A stretch of 64,000 bases of DNA, taken from assembly GCF_001949145.1 (NCBI RefSeq), contig NW_019091417.1, positions 167,077 through 231,076 of the forward strand, read 5' to 3'. Position numbers and translations under genes: made by a program. The notes beneath the pieces are model-generated. The model did not search any database. It had not been told where the DNA came from and saw nothing but the letters and a program-made list of their open reading frames with translations. The stretch is from Acanthaster planci. Lineage: Eukaryota > Echinodermata > Asteroidea > Valvatida > Acanthasteridae. Shown piece after piece: positions 48,713 through 61,846 of this stretch; the first letter of the stretch is position 1, and each line of letters opens with the position of its first letter.

Positions 48713-49801
48713 CTGTTAAATAGCCGATTCCACCTACAACTCAACACTCTTTTCGCTAGAATTGTTGGGACTTTTCATTACTTCCTCAAGTTACGCAAAA
48801 TTTGACTACTGGGCTCTGTTGAATGGATTGGCCTTTCCCGAGCGATGATCTACTTCTATTTTTAACTGGGTGATCATGCCGTACTTGCAGACACTTTGTT
48901 TGCTTTCATCTTACTATTGTGAAGTATAGCTGCGCATGCTCGTAGCACGGCATGCTCTGACAACTGTTAAACTGCACATGGGTAACTTGAATGCTTTATT
49001 AATCGACATTTCCGGTACGACACTGTCCAAATTCTTCTCACTAGACGCACACGTGTAAGCAAGTTTTGAAAAAGTTTTCCTACGGGAAATAACGGAACTG
49101 TCAAGATTAATACATAGCTGAGAGGTAAAAAAGTGATAAAATCCTGTTTATTACTGTTTGTTGGCTGAGTGGCGAATGCAGGTACGTTCGACGCTGAGAA
49201 AAGTTACTAAGTCAAATGATCCTGTAAAACCAGGAAATTTGTGAATTTAAATTTTTAAAATTATTGATTGCAGGCGAGAGCACTGTTTAGATTTCACATT
49301 TTCAGGAATATGCTCCTTTCACTACCACTACCACTCAATATCACTCCCCGCGCCGCCCCGCCTCCATGACATCAAATTCTGCTCCTGTTGCTTGCCTGCA
49401 TACTTGATCGGGCACGCTGTCTCGTTTTAATTTTGCTGTGTGCTCGCACGCCTGTGGGTCCACCCTTCTTTTTATATCATTGGCACAGTTCGTGTGGTAC
49501 ACTTCACTTGACTGAGCGCCCTAGTCCATAAGGGTCTGTCGGGCTACACGTGGCAAAAAATGTGACAGAGGAGTACCCCATACATGTCCAAACCCTATAG
49601 ACATTCGGGACTGTTGTTACTGATACACCCCCCCCATGCCTGAAAAGAATTCCTGAGATTCCTGGTCATAATAATGACCAACACAAAGGGGGGGGGGTCT
49701 CTCCGTCCCATATCTTTTTTTCAAATATCCTCAGATGGAGCCAAAGCCGGGCCGGCTCATGTTTTTCACAGTCCTACACGGTCCTTTTGTACGGAGTCGT
49801 A
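48713..49801. other. Non-coding DNA upstream of the CABIT-like exons
   Basis: No exon is supported. It could contain the promoter of the minus-strand gene or be intron. C runs lie near 49627 and G runs near 49688. Confidence 0.4.
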
Positions 49802-51793
49802 TAAGGGCCACTTACAAAAATACTTTTTCGAGATACTTTTTCGCCGCGGCGAGTTACTATCTCGCCGTGGCGACTTAGTATCTCGCCGCAACGAGTTAGC
49901 TAAAACTAGCTCAAAACTCGCTGCATATTAAGACTCAGTCTATATGCCAGACCCAATGATTCTGACTACCGGCACTCTTCCAATCAAGGGTCCTGTATCA
50001 CTCATTGTCCACGTGACCAGCATTCCCCTAGATTTCCAGGAATAGTCGAACTATTCCGAACTTATCCTGTCAAAATTAAATTCAGTTTAACGTTAACACT
50101 TTAATGCTCCTCAAAATTGTAAAAAAAATGTTACAAAGATTAAAATGAACAAAATTGGTGGCCAGAATGAGTAAAGGGAGTATAAAAAGACCATTCGGAT
50201 TGTATCGGTAATATTCGGGTATTTCCGGCCGTGTCTGTACCAAGAGTTTGTGAACTGTCTGGGTTATATCGGTCGGAGTACTCCCCAATTACGAAGCAGA
50301 ACTAGGATCGAAAAGATTGGAACGTGTTTTGATAATTGGAAAGCATTTTTTAAATTAACATGTTTTAAAGTGAATGCCATTTTAAAAAATGTTGTAATTT
50401 AGAAATTTGGAAGAGAGTTTTCCAAAGCAGAACAAAATTTTAAGGATCTAATACATTTTTTCTAGACTAGAATGAAGTTTTTAAAAGTGGATGAATTTTC
50501 ATTGACGCAGCCTATTTTCTAGGTTCCAAGGAATTTTAAAAAAGAATGTAAATTTTTACAAAGCCCAAAAATTAAGAAGACTGAAACTAATGTTTAAGTC
50601 CAAACTTTTTCAGATTGAAATAAAATATTTTGTACAGAATAGACTGAACATATTTTGAAAATGGGAAGACTTTTTTTTAGCGTAAAGCAGCTATTCGGTG
50701 CACGTATTTACACAAAATCTTATGCCATCCTAAATGAGAGAGCATCCAAATTTATTAGCAACAACGATAAAAAGCAACTTGTGAAAACTTCGTTAAAACA
50801 ATCTTGGCAAAACATGCTTCACTTTTTCAAAAAATACACTTGAAGCACTTTGAGGCGTTCACAGAATACAGAATATGAGATTTCTATATAATACATAAGC
50901 CGTTGTTTTGTAGAAAAACAATGTCTAAATTTCGACAAATGTTCACATTGTAAATTTTCTGTTCTATTTTTAAAGAATTTCGAAATTACTTTAAAATTCA
51001 TTCAATCCTAGAGGTTACGTTGCGTATATAAAAATCCATTCGCTCTTTAAAAATTCACTCGATTTGGAATCTAAAAAAAGAAATGAGATCCTTATGAATT
51101 TGTTGGGTTTTGAAAAATTTATACTAAACCTCTAAAATACGAGCTCTTTAAAAATGACATTCGCTTAAAACACATTAAATTTAAAACTAACATTCAATCA
51201 ATTTAACAAAAACATATTTCAATTTTTTGACCCTAAATCTACTTTGCAGTGGATGGTGTACTCCGACCGGTATAACACGGACAGTTCAAAAAATTCTTGG
51301 CACAGTCGAGGCTGGAAACGCCCGAATATTAACGATACCATCCGAATGGTTTCCCCGCCCCCTTCCATTTGGCTACCAATTTTAATCTTTGTAGCAATAT
51401 TACTTTTTACAGTTTTGAGACGCATTAAAGAAAAAGTGTTGACGTTAAACTGAATTTAACATGGACAGGATAGGTTCGGAATTATTCGACTTTTCCCGGA
51501 AATCTGGGGGAATGCTGGTCACGTGGACATTGGGTGATACAGGACCCTTGATAAGAAAAGTAGTCGGAATCATTGGGTCTGGTATCCAAACTGAGTCTTA
51601 ATATTCAGCGAGTTGAACTAGTTTTAACTAACTCAACGCAACAAGAAAGTAACTCGCCGCGGTGATATACCGGGGTAGTAAGTCGCCGCGATAAGATAGT
51701 AACTCGCCGCTGCGAGATATTAAGTCGCCTCGGCGAGATAGTAACTCGCCGCGGCGAGATAGTATCTCGAAAAAAATTTGCAAGTGGCCCTTA
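49802..51793. mobile_element. 2 kb non-autonomous transposon with about 480-540 bp terminal inverted repeats
   Basis: The ends are TAAGGGCCACTTACAAA and, inverted, TAAGGGCCACTTGCAAA. Homology then continues inward through CTCGCCGCGGCGAGATAGTA-type palindromic modules, AGACTCAG, CAGACCCAATGATTC, AAGGGTCCTGTATCAC, CCACGTGACCAGCATTCCCC and TCAGTTTAACGTTAACAC, and on to GTATATCGGTCGGAGTAC-like sequence at about 50284 and 51250. The central 950 bp is very AT-rich and has no transposase ORF. A TA duplication is possible but cannot be told from the end sequence. This is a long-TIR DNA element with lost coding capacity. Confidence 0.9.
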
Positions 51794-51858
51794 GACGCTT
51801 CCGTTCATTGGTACCCCTCTTGCAGCTTGCCGGGGGAAAAAGAGTATACATCTGACAA

Positions 51859-53184
51859 CGGCCGTTTTCCAATACTCGACTTCAAGATTCAAGAAGATAA
51901 TTATTATATACTCTTAAAAAATACATTGATAATTAAGGGAGCTTGGTAAATGGAAATTGACAAAATGGGTAATCTGAGGAAAATACATCAGAAATTAAAG
52001 AAACTTAGCACATTGAAATTAGCAATGTGGATGTAAATAACTTTGTACAGATGTACTTAATGAAAAGAGAACATTAAAGCTTATAAAGAAAAGCAGTCCA
52101 TGTACAAATGAGAAAAGAAAAGAGCATGAGGCTGTTGAATAAGCAGAGGCTTGTAAAAACAGCCCTTAAGACAGAAGACATAACAAGAACAACACCAACA
52201 ACTATGAGACAGCAAACAAGAACAAAACAAAACAAACAAACAAAAAAGAAAACACGACGGACACAACATAAAAGACATGACAATAACTTACGGCAAAAAG
52301 TTTTCGGTACAAAATTGTAATGTTCGATGACAACTAAAAGATAATAAAATAAAATAAAAGAAGGGATTATTAACGGTAAGTACAGAAGAAGATTAAAGCG
52401 ATGTCACATAATGGAAAAGGAGGGCTCTTTTGTAATAGGTCTTAAAATGGCCCACAGACGACTTCGTCCTGATGTCATCGGGAATGGCATTCCATAAATA
52501 GGGACCGAAAAAGTGAAGGGTGTTCATTGAGTTGACGGTGCGAGTGAAGAGAATAAACATGTTGTTATGGGATCTAGTGGAGTAACCGTGGATTTCATTG
52601 ACCAATGTGAAGTACGAAGAAAACGTACTATTATTCATGTATTTGAACAAGAAGACACCAGTGTGTATGTTGTACCTAATCGGGCAAAAAGGGGTGCACG
52701 TACGGTGGACCGAGAGTGAGACAAGGTGCAAGTACGAATCGCCCTTTTTTGAGTGATAAGCAAAGCTTTCTATTTGTTATTCGTTGTGCGTGCCCAAATG
52801 AAGTTGCAATAATTTGAATACGGAAGCATAAGAGGTTTGTACAATAATACCAAAGAGGTACTCGGAATAAAGGAATGTAATTTGGATAAGACACCGGTGT
52901 TACGAGAGACATTTTTGTTTATGGAAGAGATACGTTCTGTCCAAGAGAGGTTTTGATCGATGATAACACCCAAGAACTTCATCTCCGTCTCAGGCTTCGT
53001 CCCCGAAACCCATCCCCGATTGTGGGCCTGAAGCATTTAAATCAAATTGGATTACTGTAAGTTTTTGCTCTCTTGCATCTTATTTGATTAGACTAATTAG
53101 TGCGCTTACAGCTTTAAAGTCAGGTGGTAAGAAAAAAACAGTTGAGGCCTGAGACGCAGCCGAAGTCGAGTATTGGAAAACAGC
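51859..53184. mobile_element. Inverted-repeat pair enclosing a LINE remnant
   Basis: CGTTTTCCAATACTCGACTTC at 51863-51883 is repeated inverted at about 53161-53182 (GAAGTCGAGTATTGGAAAAC). The 1.3 kb between them holds a minus-strand reverse-transcriptase remnant. It may be a small TIR element into which a LINE inserted, or an accidental pair. It starts only about 66 bp after the 2 kb long-TIR element. Confidence 0.5.
52393..53037 (-). mobile_element. 5'-truncated LINE reverse-transcriptase remnant
   Basis: Three overlapping minus-strand frames give the C-terminal part of a non-LTR reverse transcriptase. The first has KFLGVIIDQNLSWTERISSI, VLSKLHSFIP and LLYKPLMLPYSNYCNFIWA. The second is a broken middle. 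The third has GVFLFKYMNN, FFGPYLWNAIPDDIRTKSSV and then HFKTYYKRALL before the stop. The order matches CR1/Jockey-like elements. At least two frameshifts and the missing 5' part show it is dead. Sequence below 52393 on this strand is T/G-rich, like a 3' UTR. Confidence 0.85.
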
Positions 53185-55421
53185 TCCACCTGCGCGCGCC
53201 GCACACGCTTGACAGCCACAGTTGCGTAACTATCGCGGGCCCCCCTTTTGATTTCATTATAAAGTCTTCATAAATGGAGATCAGTGGAGACCCCAGCAAG
53301 GAGGTCTCCGTTGTGGATGCGGGCCTGGTCAGAGAGGTAGACTAACAGACCTTATGTCCCAGTCACGTACCAACACTCCGCACCCAGCCCTCACCTTATT
53401 TTTTGTGTGCTGGTTTGGAGATATAAGAATGAAACAGGTAAAGACCTCCTTACGTTGTCTTTTGATAGATGTCTGCTTCTGTAAAAGTAAGCTTTTTTCA
53501 AAGAAAATAAAGATCATTTTGAAGATGTTCGTTGGATCAGACTATGGCTCAATCCGATCCGACAGTTCCAGGCAGAAATCTTGATCTGATCTGAATCCAA
53601 CAAAATCCTAACTTAAACAATGGCACGAACTTGATGCAAGATCATTATAGCTTGGACGGCACTTAAAAAAATCTAAACACAAATTGTCCGCGAAGTTTAG
53701 GCCGAGACTTCATCGGAGTTAGATTTAGACTTTATGTTTCTGTTTCTTGAACGGGCAAAAATAAAGCTTAGTACTTTAACCTGCAATATTCATATAAACT
53801 CAGCTGATGTAACAGAAAATAAATAACAGGACAACCCCTAACTAAAAACCGTACTTAGTTTGGGAACATAAACAAATATGCTGGATTGTGGTAGCGCCTC
53901 GCCAAACACCCTTTCTGCAGGACACAAGGGGATAAAAACTTATGTACAGCAAGGGATGATTTTGAATGAAAGAGGGTTTTAGTTTCTGTGTGCTGAGGAA
54001 AAAAAAATTCAACACAAGCCCAGACTGGAAAATGTTCACCACAAGCCTGCCCTCTGCCACGTTTAACACAAATTTACTAGCGATGGCAGGCGAGTTCAGG
54101 CATTTTTTTAAAGTCGAAAACAATTTTGTCAGATTCCGGGAAAGACGATCCATCCGATTCAATATTTTACATCATCAATCCGAATCCGATTCTAATCCTA
54201 CTAAACCACGTCCAATCCGATCCGACCCGAGGTCGAATTCAGATTGGATCAGATTGCAGTGCACATTTTCTAAGTAGAAATCCTTTACACAATTAAATTA
54301 AATAATGAGTCCTTCTTCAGAATATAAGTTTTTTCAGTCGCTTCATCCACGCAAGTATAAGGGCCGCTGATGTGAAATTCTGAAGAATGCTAAAGAGTCG
54401 ACGTGTTCATTGTAAAAATTTATCCTTCCTCATCCCATCAACACCATCAGCAAATTAAACATACAGGTTAGAAACGCTAAATAAAAGTGGATGTTGAGGA
54501 ATGCAATTGTAATAATTTCACGAGATTTTCAGTAAGGGTAATTTTGAACCCTCTGTGCACTTTGACCCTGTAAAATAAAAGACCCTGTGTTTGCGTAGAT
54601 CAGGCTTTTTTTTACTGTTTTGTATACTACTATCATCCATAGGTTTATGCTTTAACAGGGGTATTGGCTGTGTACTGTAAATCTTGAAACTATCCATTAA
54701 GTTCTCCAACGCTCACAATTTAAAAAATCCAAATATGAAAAGAAATGAAACTGTCTAACCTGCTTTTTGAATCTTTTCTTTATTTGCAAATTTACAAACA
54801 GAATCATCTTAACCCACTGCACTGAATGGAACCTCAATAAATAGTCTTTAATTAACAGCCACTTCATATTTCATTAGTCTTCTTGAGATCCAGATACTAT
54901 CATTGACAATCAAACCTTCGAATGAACTCTGCTTTAGGTGTGGGACCATCGGGCTCTAGGTGATCCGGTTGCTATGAAGGATCTGATTTGCTCTCACGTG
55001 AATGGAATTTACCAGTAAATTCTGTATTTGTCCACTACGACGTATCTGATCTAAACTTATCCATGAAGATTGCTTAGAGGATGATTAAACAGCTCTAGAA
55101 GTTCTTTCGCAATACACATCCTGTAAATAAAGTGGAATTTCCCAGACTGAAATCTTTCGTGGAAAGGGGACATCAAGTACTGTCGTCACGTTGTTTGGAC
55201 TAGTTCAGTCGTCATGGATGCAAAACAAACCAGTAAACCGGTGAGAATCGTGAGCAGACAGAAATGCACTGTACTTTTGTGTCACATCTGCGACATTTTT
55301 GACTAGAGACTGCGCCGTTTTTGTTTTAGAAGACCTTGATGACTTCCGGTACCCTGGACATTTGGGGTTGGGCAACGGAGACAGAGTGAACATTCGTCTG
55401 TTCGTTTGACTTAAAACTTAC

Positions 55422-55475
55422 CTTGAATACGCTGCATTTTCTCTGCTTTTTCAGCGCAAAAAGCGTCACTGACAT
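55422..55475 (-). CDS. Possible first coding exon with strong donor
   Basis: Reads ATG to a GTAAGT donor in 18 codons (MSVTLFALKKQRKCSVFK), ending in phase 0. The donor is near-perfect, but I found no matching next exon on the minus strand. The 62-codon ORF at 55205-55393 does not join in phase and would leave an intron that is too short. Confidence 0.2.
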
Positions 55476-58031
55476 CTCAAAAACGTTTCGTTAATTTCAC
55501 CTGGTCACAGAGGTTGGATTTTCTTAGAAATATAAGAGTTTTGTTGCAACGCTATCGCAAGAGCTCCACGGGAGCAGCACACCGCCATAGTTTTTGCCTA
55601 CCATAATCAAATACAAGCCTTTTCCCTATTGGCGGGGATACTGAATAATATCATATCGCCAGCCAATTGCATTGACCGTCTCAAATCGAATTTTACTAAC
55701 TTCAGCCTTTATTTTTGCAGTCTAAATTATTCTCATAGATAAATAAGGCTAAACTTTGTTGCTTTTAAATTATGGTTTTAATTAAAAATAAACACAACAC
55801 TCTGGTAGCATTACATTGATTGTTTTCGACGATCAGTAATTGGATAATTCAAATACTGTCAGAGGTCTTGGACCAACGAAATATTGGAGGAAAAAAATAA
55901 AAACGCCATCAAATCACAACTCCATAACGACAATGAAACAGTTAATGACAAATCTTGTCGGTATGTATGTATGTTGCACTTTTTTTCTAATTACGTTTAC
56001 ATGTCGGTGTTAATATTAAAACGCGCAAATTTAAGCTGAAGCAGTTTGAATATTTGATTCTTTTACGATGAGACAAACAAACGAATCTTTGAGAATTATA
56101 AACATAAATTTAATTACACGTGTAATCACTTATTTTTCGGGAATTGTGAAAAAAATGAACATAAGTGAGCATACAAAACAGTTTATTTAATATGTGCCAC
56201 GTCACTCCACTTCACATGACCTTTCTTCCGATGACCCGATGCACGTGACTAATATCTTTGTTCTGATTGGATACGGTTGTGGTAGGTAATACAACCGAAT
56301 ACAAAATGCTCAAAAGTAGTTTCAAAAATCTAAAATAATCGGACAGTGTTCAGTCGCAAGTACTTTTAATTAAAAGGTAAGTACACGTGTTTTTATTTGC
56401 AGTACATGTACTTGTTTAAGTTCGTGAACGCTAGTCTCACATATGCAACTCCAATAATTTACCTGAGATTTTACGTAGCATAGGCCAATAACATCCAACT
56501 TCAACGAGCTGAAATAAACTACACTTAAAATGTTTCTAAAAGTTGTTTCCAAATTCGTTGCAATCGGAATAGTGCAATCTTTGTTGAAATATACTGAATA
56601 ATCAAATTGTATGGTAGCGAAATGGATTTTTTTAAACAAAACGTGTCGGCTATTTTCGTAAACCGTCTTGTCTTAGTAATAATGAATTCCTTTCTCCTGT
56701 CGTTATTTCCTACAAATTATGTTACATCTATTGCTTTTTATTTCTGTTACTTTTGAAAGAATACTTTATATCCATTCAGCAATCAACACATCACTAATGT
56801 CACACTGGATATCTCGACAGTAGTTTGGCGTTTTCGATCAACAAGGGGCACATCTCATTCTCAGCGTGGATTTGGACAAGGCTACGGGGCAATTCCACAG
56901 TTTTCCCGACCTCTTTTATAAACACCGGTATGTGCTTGCGTGCAGTATCATAAGCCATAATTTGATTTTGAAGATTTAGAAATACTAAAAGCTTCTGTAG
57001 GTCTGTTATTATGGTTGTAAAAAAAGAAAAAATAGAACTCGAACTTTATGATCTAGAGTTTTTCGCTTGTTGGGATGGGTATACGGTACAATGGTATATG
57101 AATAAATGGCTTGAACAAGAAATGGACCAGTTTGTTTCGAACTCAGATAATTAAATCAGCTCTTTTTGCAAGGCAGTTTTCACATAAAATACTGGCCTGC
57201 ACATCCAGTCCCTGACAACACTTCCAGGGAATAATTTCAATCGTTTCTTCCTTCCAGGCACAGACTTACAAGTGCAGTAAACAGTTCTCTTCGAAGAACT
57301 TAACAGTTTCAGTTTTGCAGTGGTACTTGTTTCCCGTGTATAATGTTTCATTTGCCAGGCTAGTATGCAAGTCTTGCTTTCACTCCCATCATAACATAAA
57401 TCAGTTACGCCTATTTTATTAGTTTTGTTTTCCTTGCTGTTTACCGCTCGACTCTTTGCATCTGTGAAAATGATTGAGTCATTCTTTCAAACAGCACCTT
57501 CACATTTTCACACGATTCTGAAATGTTCACTTTATACTGCATCGCCAGCCTCCAGTACTGCCTCGAATCCAATTTTGAAAAAAAAAATCACTTAAAAGCA
57601 GACGGAACAGCTCATTTTACGAAAACTGTAGGGCGAAATATTTTAATTGGAAATTGACTTACATGTGAATACAGGCATATTAAACTTTCTGTACGGGTGT
57701 GGATAATCATGCACATAATACTATTCGTTTCGCCTATTTTACATTAAAAAAAACCTCCCAAAATAAGGTCTTAACATGGGTTTTGCCGTGCATGTATATA
57801 AATCTAAACTAGGGTGGGCGGTTATTTGTTCAGAGTTTTCTGTTCATGACAAAGCCTTTGCGTGGGAAATTTCAAATTCACGATGTTGTGGTTAAATAAA
57901 AGGAGACAGGGCAATTAAAAAAACAAGGTATACGCACCTAGGTAGGTACAGACAAAGACTGTATAGCAACTGTTGATGCAGTGGGAGTGGTGGGCCAGCC
58001 AGGCTCTCTGTTCTCAAAATCGATGGGCACA

Positions 58032-58580
58032 TCAACTAGACCGCTTATTAAATCCCTGCTGAATCCATTGGATGAAAGAAACCCCGTTTGAGACGCTGCG
58101 TTGATGTGGAGGACCCTCACAACATTCCATATTTTGAAGGAGATGTAGAGTAGGACGGGATGTCTTGAACTGCCACGCCTCAATCACTTTGGAGCCATGA
58201 TTAACTCCATTATGAGTCAGTTGGAGCCTAGGGATCCAGTCCATACCTAAGAGCAATATTCCTGTGCCACTTCTAGTCATTTTATCTCGGTCGTCTTGTT
58301 CCTTGCTTCTGATTAATCTCCGCTGATGTACTGCATTCTTACAAATCCTCTTGCTGCACTTTTCCATCTGTTTCATTTTCCATTTAGTTTCAAGTTCGTG
58401 ACAGTGAGGCTTTCTCTCACATAGATGATCGTTGCACGTTTCCTTGATGGATAACAGCAGTGGTCTACTCACAGGATCTGCAATCTTCCAGTCTGAGCTT
58501 TCTTGCCCTTTCCTATTTATCCCTCCTGACACGCAGCGCCAAGGGCCCATGGGCCAATCCAAGATTTTTCGTGGTGGCAT
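58032..58580 (-). CDS. Unrecognised 182-codon ORF
   Basis: This is the longest open frame in the last 10 kb on this strand. The peptide has WPMGPWRC near the start, a Cys/His/Lys-rich middle (CNDHLCERKPHCHELE, then CSKRICKN) and a Trp/Gln-rich end. The W-x-x-GPW-x-C start recalls a thrombospondin type-1 repeat, but the expected C-G-x-G and Arg pattern does not follow. No good splice sites frame it. It may be chance or a decayed coding fragment. Confidence 0.2.
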   Translation of the reverse strand: MPPRKILDWPMGPWRCVSGGINRKGQESSDWKIADPVSRPLLLSIKETCNDHLCERKPHCHELETKWKMKQMEKCSKRICKNAVHQRRLIRSKEQDDRDKMTRSGTGILLLGMDWIPRLQLTHNGVNHGSKVIEAWQFKTSRPTLHLLQNMECCEGPPHQRSVSNGVSFIQWIQQGFNKRSS

Positions 58581-61500
58581 CGCTAGTCAATTATTACATT
58601 TATTTGGCGAAGACTCTGAGTTCAGCTCCGTCAAACTCTCAAAGATCAGGCAACCGTTTCAGCACAGTGGTAGGAAAAATTCCACAGGAGACTAACTTCC
58701 TCTTTATATTGTTGCTTCATCTTGATTCCAAAATCATCTCTTAGCAACCCGCATTAAAGCTGAAGTCAAGCTCCAAAAAAGCATCTGCCTCACACACATC
58801 TTAAAGATGAATTTACTGAACAAAAAAGATAGATGTGCATTCATTGTGTGAACCTTAGCATCCGCCTTTTCCAGGTCATTCTTTTCCTTAAAACCAGGAT
58901 GCAGAAGTCTATAGCCATATTTGGTTGTTAAATTAATATTCATACCTTTGACGTCTGGAGTTATTAGATTTGAGTGATAACAACGGGACATTAAACGGTA
59001 CTACACCACGCATACCCCCGATGGGCCTTTTCCAGAAAAGATGTAATTCACATGGGCTTAAAAGGGATTTCGCGTTGTCTCAACCAGATATTCCTAAAGT
59101 TAAAATAAAATCTTCATTTGAAAGATGGGTGCAGACTCCTGAGTAGATAATGCATTAATTTTTTTTCTCTGAATAAGTGTTACGCTGACGTCATATATAC
59201 GACAAAGAACTTCAAAATAAGTAAATAAAAAGTAGTTTAGAAAATTATAACTAAATAGCTTTAAAAGCATTCTCCTGAATCACACAGGTGCCCTTTAAAG
59301 TATTCTAATCAATCGGATGTAAGTGGGGATTTCCCTCAAAAATCCAGATGAAAAGGCAATCCTTCTGGCTATTATTCCGCCAGTATCCTAATGGCGTAAA
59401 GCACAAACATTATTTTATCCAATCACAGCTTCCTCCTTAACAAAAGCCCGCCCATTTCCCCCAAATTTTATTCCAGACCTACGACGCCTTTCAATGCAGC
59501 ATAGTTACAATCTACATTACCATTAGCGTTCCGCTTGAGTGACTAATTAAATACGGGCTGTATACACGTATAATATATACTGCATAGACACCTTTATCCC
59601 CGGCTGAGGAATTTACAAAAAGGGAAGAAAATAACCATTTCCCATGAGGGAATGTATGTAGGCCTATGGATCATTTACACCCCCAAAACAGATCGTTGTT
59701 GCCAATACAAGTGTCATACTTGATGATCATTGTTTACTCACTCGCACTGACCTTTCCATATTTGGAACCGATGTAACCAACCCTCATTCTTGGACCACTT
59801 TTATTGTTAGTATAATTTGGGGAATTCCCCCTTACTTCCCCGGTAACGCGCACGGAACAGCACTGTTAAGTGTTTACACAACAGTGAGTTGACTCTCCTT
59901 CAATCGTTGAATGAAATGACCTTATCGATGAGTTAGAGGATCATTATGGAGGACCCTGACCCCTCCCCAAAACAGTTACGGGAGGGGTAGCCTTGTCTGG
60001 GGCGGTCTCTTTAGTGGCTTTTGTCCAAGGGAGAATACTAAGCCATATGCAATCAAAATACTATACGACGAACAAGCCAGATAGCTGTCACAGCAAACCA
60101 AACCCGTCACGGTACTACGGCAACTACTGAAACCCGCAGATCAAGTTGAGTAGTACGTCCAAGCACATAAATAGATGTATAAACCGACCACTCCTGCGCA
60201 TACCCAACCGTACTGTGTCATGCGCCAGCCTGAGCCTAGTGGAGCCGGGATGGCCAGGACCGGCCTCAAGCCGTAGATTTCGCGTCGCTCCACGAACAAC
60301 ACGAGACATGCTCTCGCTTGTCCGAGATTGCGGAGAGTATAACTTAGAGCCCAACACTTCCATGGTAGAGGCTCGGAGAGGATGAAAATAAATCGAATGC
60401 TGGCGAAAAACAAGCGCAACTCAAACAAAGGCAGATCCAGAACCGAATTTTCGGGGAGGAACTTGTTTTGGGGGTCACAAAATTTCCAAATTTTTCATGT
60501 AACCCTTTATGGTTTTTCTGAGGGTAGGCCTCTGCTAAGGCTGCCTTTTAAAACACTTTTTTAATAAAAGGGGCCTAGACCAAAACTTTGCCTTTCTGTC
60601 ATAATCATCGCTATTTTCAATAATGATTATTGCCTTCATTTGGGGTCTTTTTTGCGGGGAGGGGGGGCACGGCTTCAGTTGCTTAAACTTACTCAATTGT
60701 CATTAGAACCATGGATTAATAAGAACAGCAAACTCCAGTCCTTAAGACTTACACATGTACCTGTTTAGTGAAAGCGTTTCTTTCTTCATCATTTTGCGAG
60801 CTCGGATGAGTACATGTATACCCAAACTCTCTCTGGAAAGTTATTGTCCAAATAAAAAGTCTTTATATGGCAGTTTTTAAGTCAATAACAACTTAAATGG
60901 TTTGTACTGATTGTATTTGTCACGAACAGCTTTTGAAATCAGTTAGCACTGGAAGTCTAGCCGGATCTGGGCGGGCATTACAACACAACTTGGACATTGA
61001 ACCCTCGTTTGACTACAAAAAATGCTAACACTTGAGGGCGGGCTTCTGACATGCAAGATGGCGACTTCCTTGGAATGCATACTCGTGGGAGCATGTGATG
61101 AAGAAATTCCGCCTTCATACCGCACAACTTGGCAATGTAACAAGCTTGGCGGAAATCCAGTAGGTTCTTTTTAAAAACTTTGTTCCCAGAGTTCTTTTCA
61201 ATCATTATGTGGGCCTGGGCTTAAACACCTGTGTTTTGTCACCTTTTTCATGTTTTTGCCTTGGGACCCTGGAGACCCGTAAACATGGTAAACAGGGCCT
61301 GACCATGGAGGAAGGAACGAATATATGGGCTACTCCTCCGTCATATACTGGGCCCTGCCTCGACTCATAGGGATTTCTTTTGAAAAAGTTATCCGGGACA
61401 TGCGGGGGCATAACTAAACATCCGCTTGATTTTATGAGCTGAAATTGCACCGGTATGTTCACAAGGCATGCTAGGCCTAGGCCTACTTACGGTCATGACG

Positions 61501-61601
61501 ATGTAAGCCATCCACTAGGTTGCTAATTGTAGAAAACTCGCCTTTTCCTCATTTGAGGAAAAAAAGTTGCCTTTTTTTGACGTTTTCCCACTCCGGACGA
61601 A

Positions 61602-61669
61602 GTAACAAAACAGCCTTCACAATTTGTGCAAAGTGGCACTTGCACAAATTGCGACGGCTGTTTTGTCAC
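61602..61669. repeat. Hairpin, about 30 bp stem
   Basis: GTAACAAAACAGCC...CACAATTTGTGCA faces TGCACAAATTG...CGGCTGTTTTGTCAC across a loop of about 9 bases. The stem is nearly perfect. It sits just inside the left arm of the foldback element, directly before the LINE fragment. Confidence 0.85.
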
Positions 61670-61846
61670 TTTCATGTCATGTTACAGAGAGCGTGCCGCG
61701 CTACCATTGATTTGCTGCAAATATTGTGTGACTGGACGGGGAACCAGCCAAGGGCATTGCCTATTAGGTGCAACACAAAACAGCTGTAATTTTCTACGAG
61801 CACTCAGATCGACAGGTATTCTCGCAGATCTGAACGAGATCCGTAG

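Larger units (their letters stand above)
53185..61417. other. Repeat-scarred intergenic DNA, no confident gene
   Basis: No exon set can be assembled. Of note are scattered AATCCGATCCGAC-type short repeats at 53545-53600 and 54170-54250, a minus-strand mini-exon candidate at 55422-55475, and a 182-codon minus-strand ORF at 58032-58580. A GC-rich patch at 60180-60360 gives overlapping ORFs on both strands with no recognisable motif. Confidence 0.4.

Noticed and set aside
55205-55393. 62-codon Ser/Lys-rich minus-strand ORF
   Set aside because: It does not join in phase with the upstream mini-exon, has no donor, and no family is recognisable.
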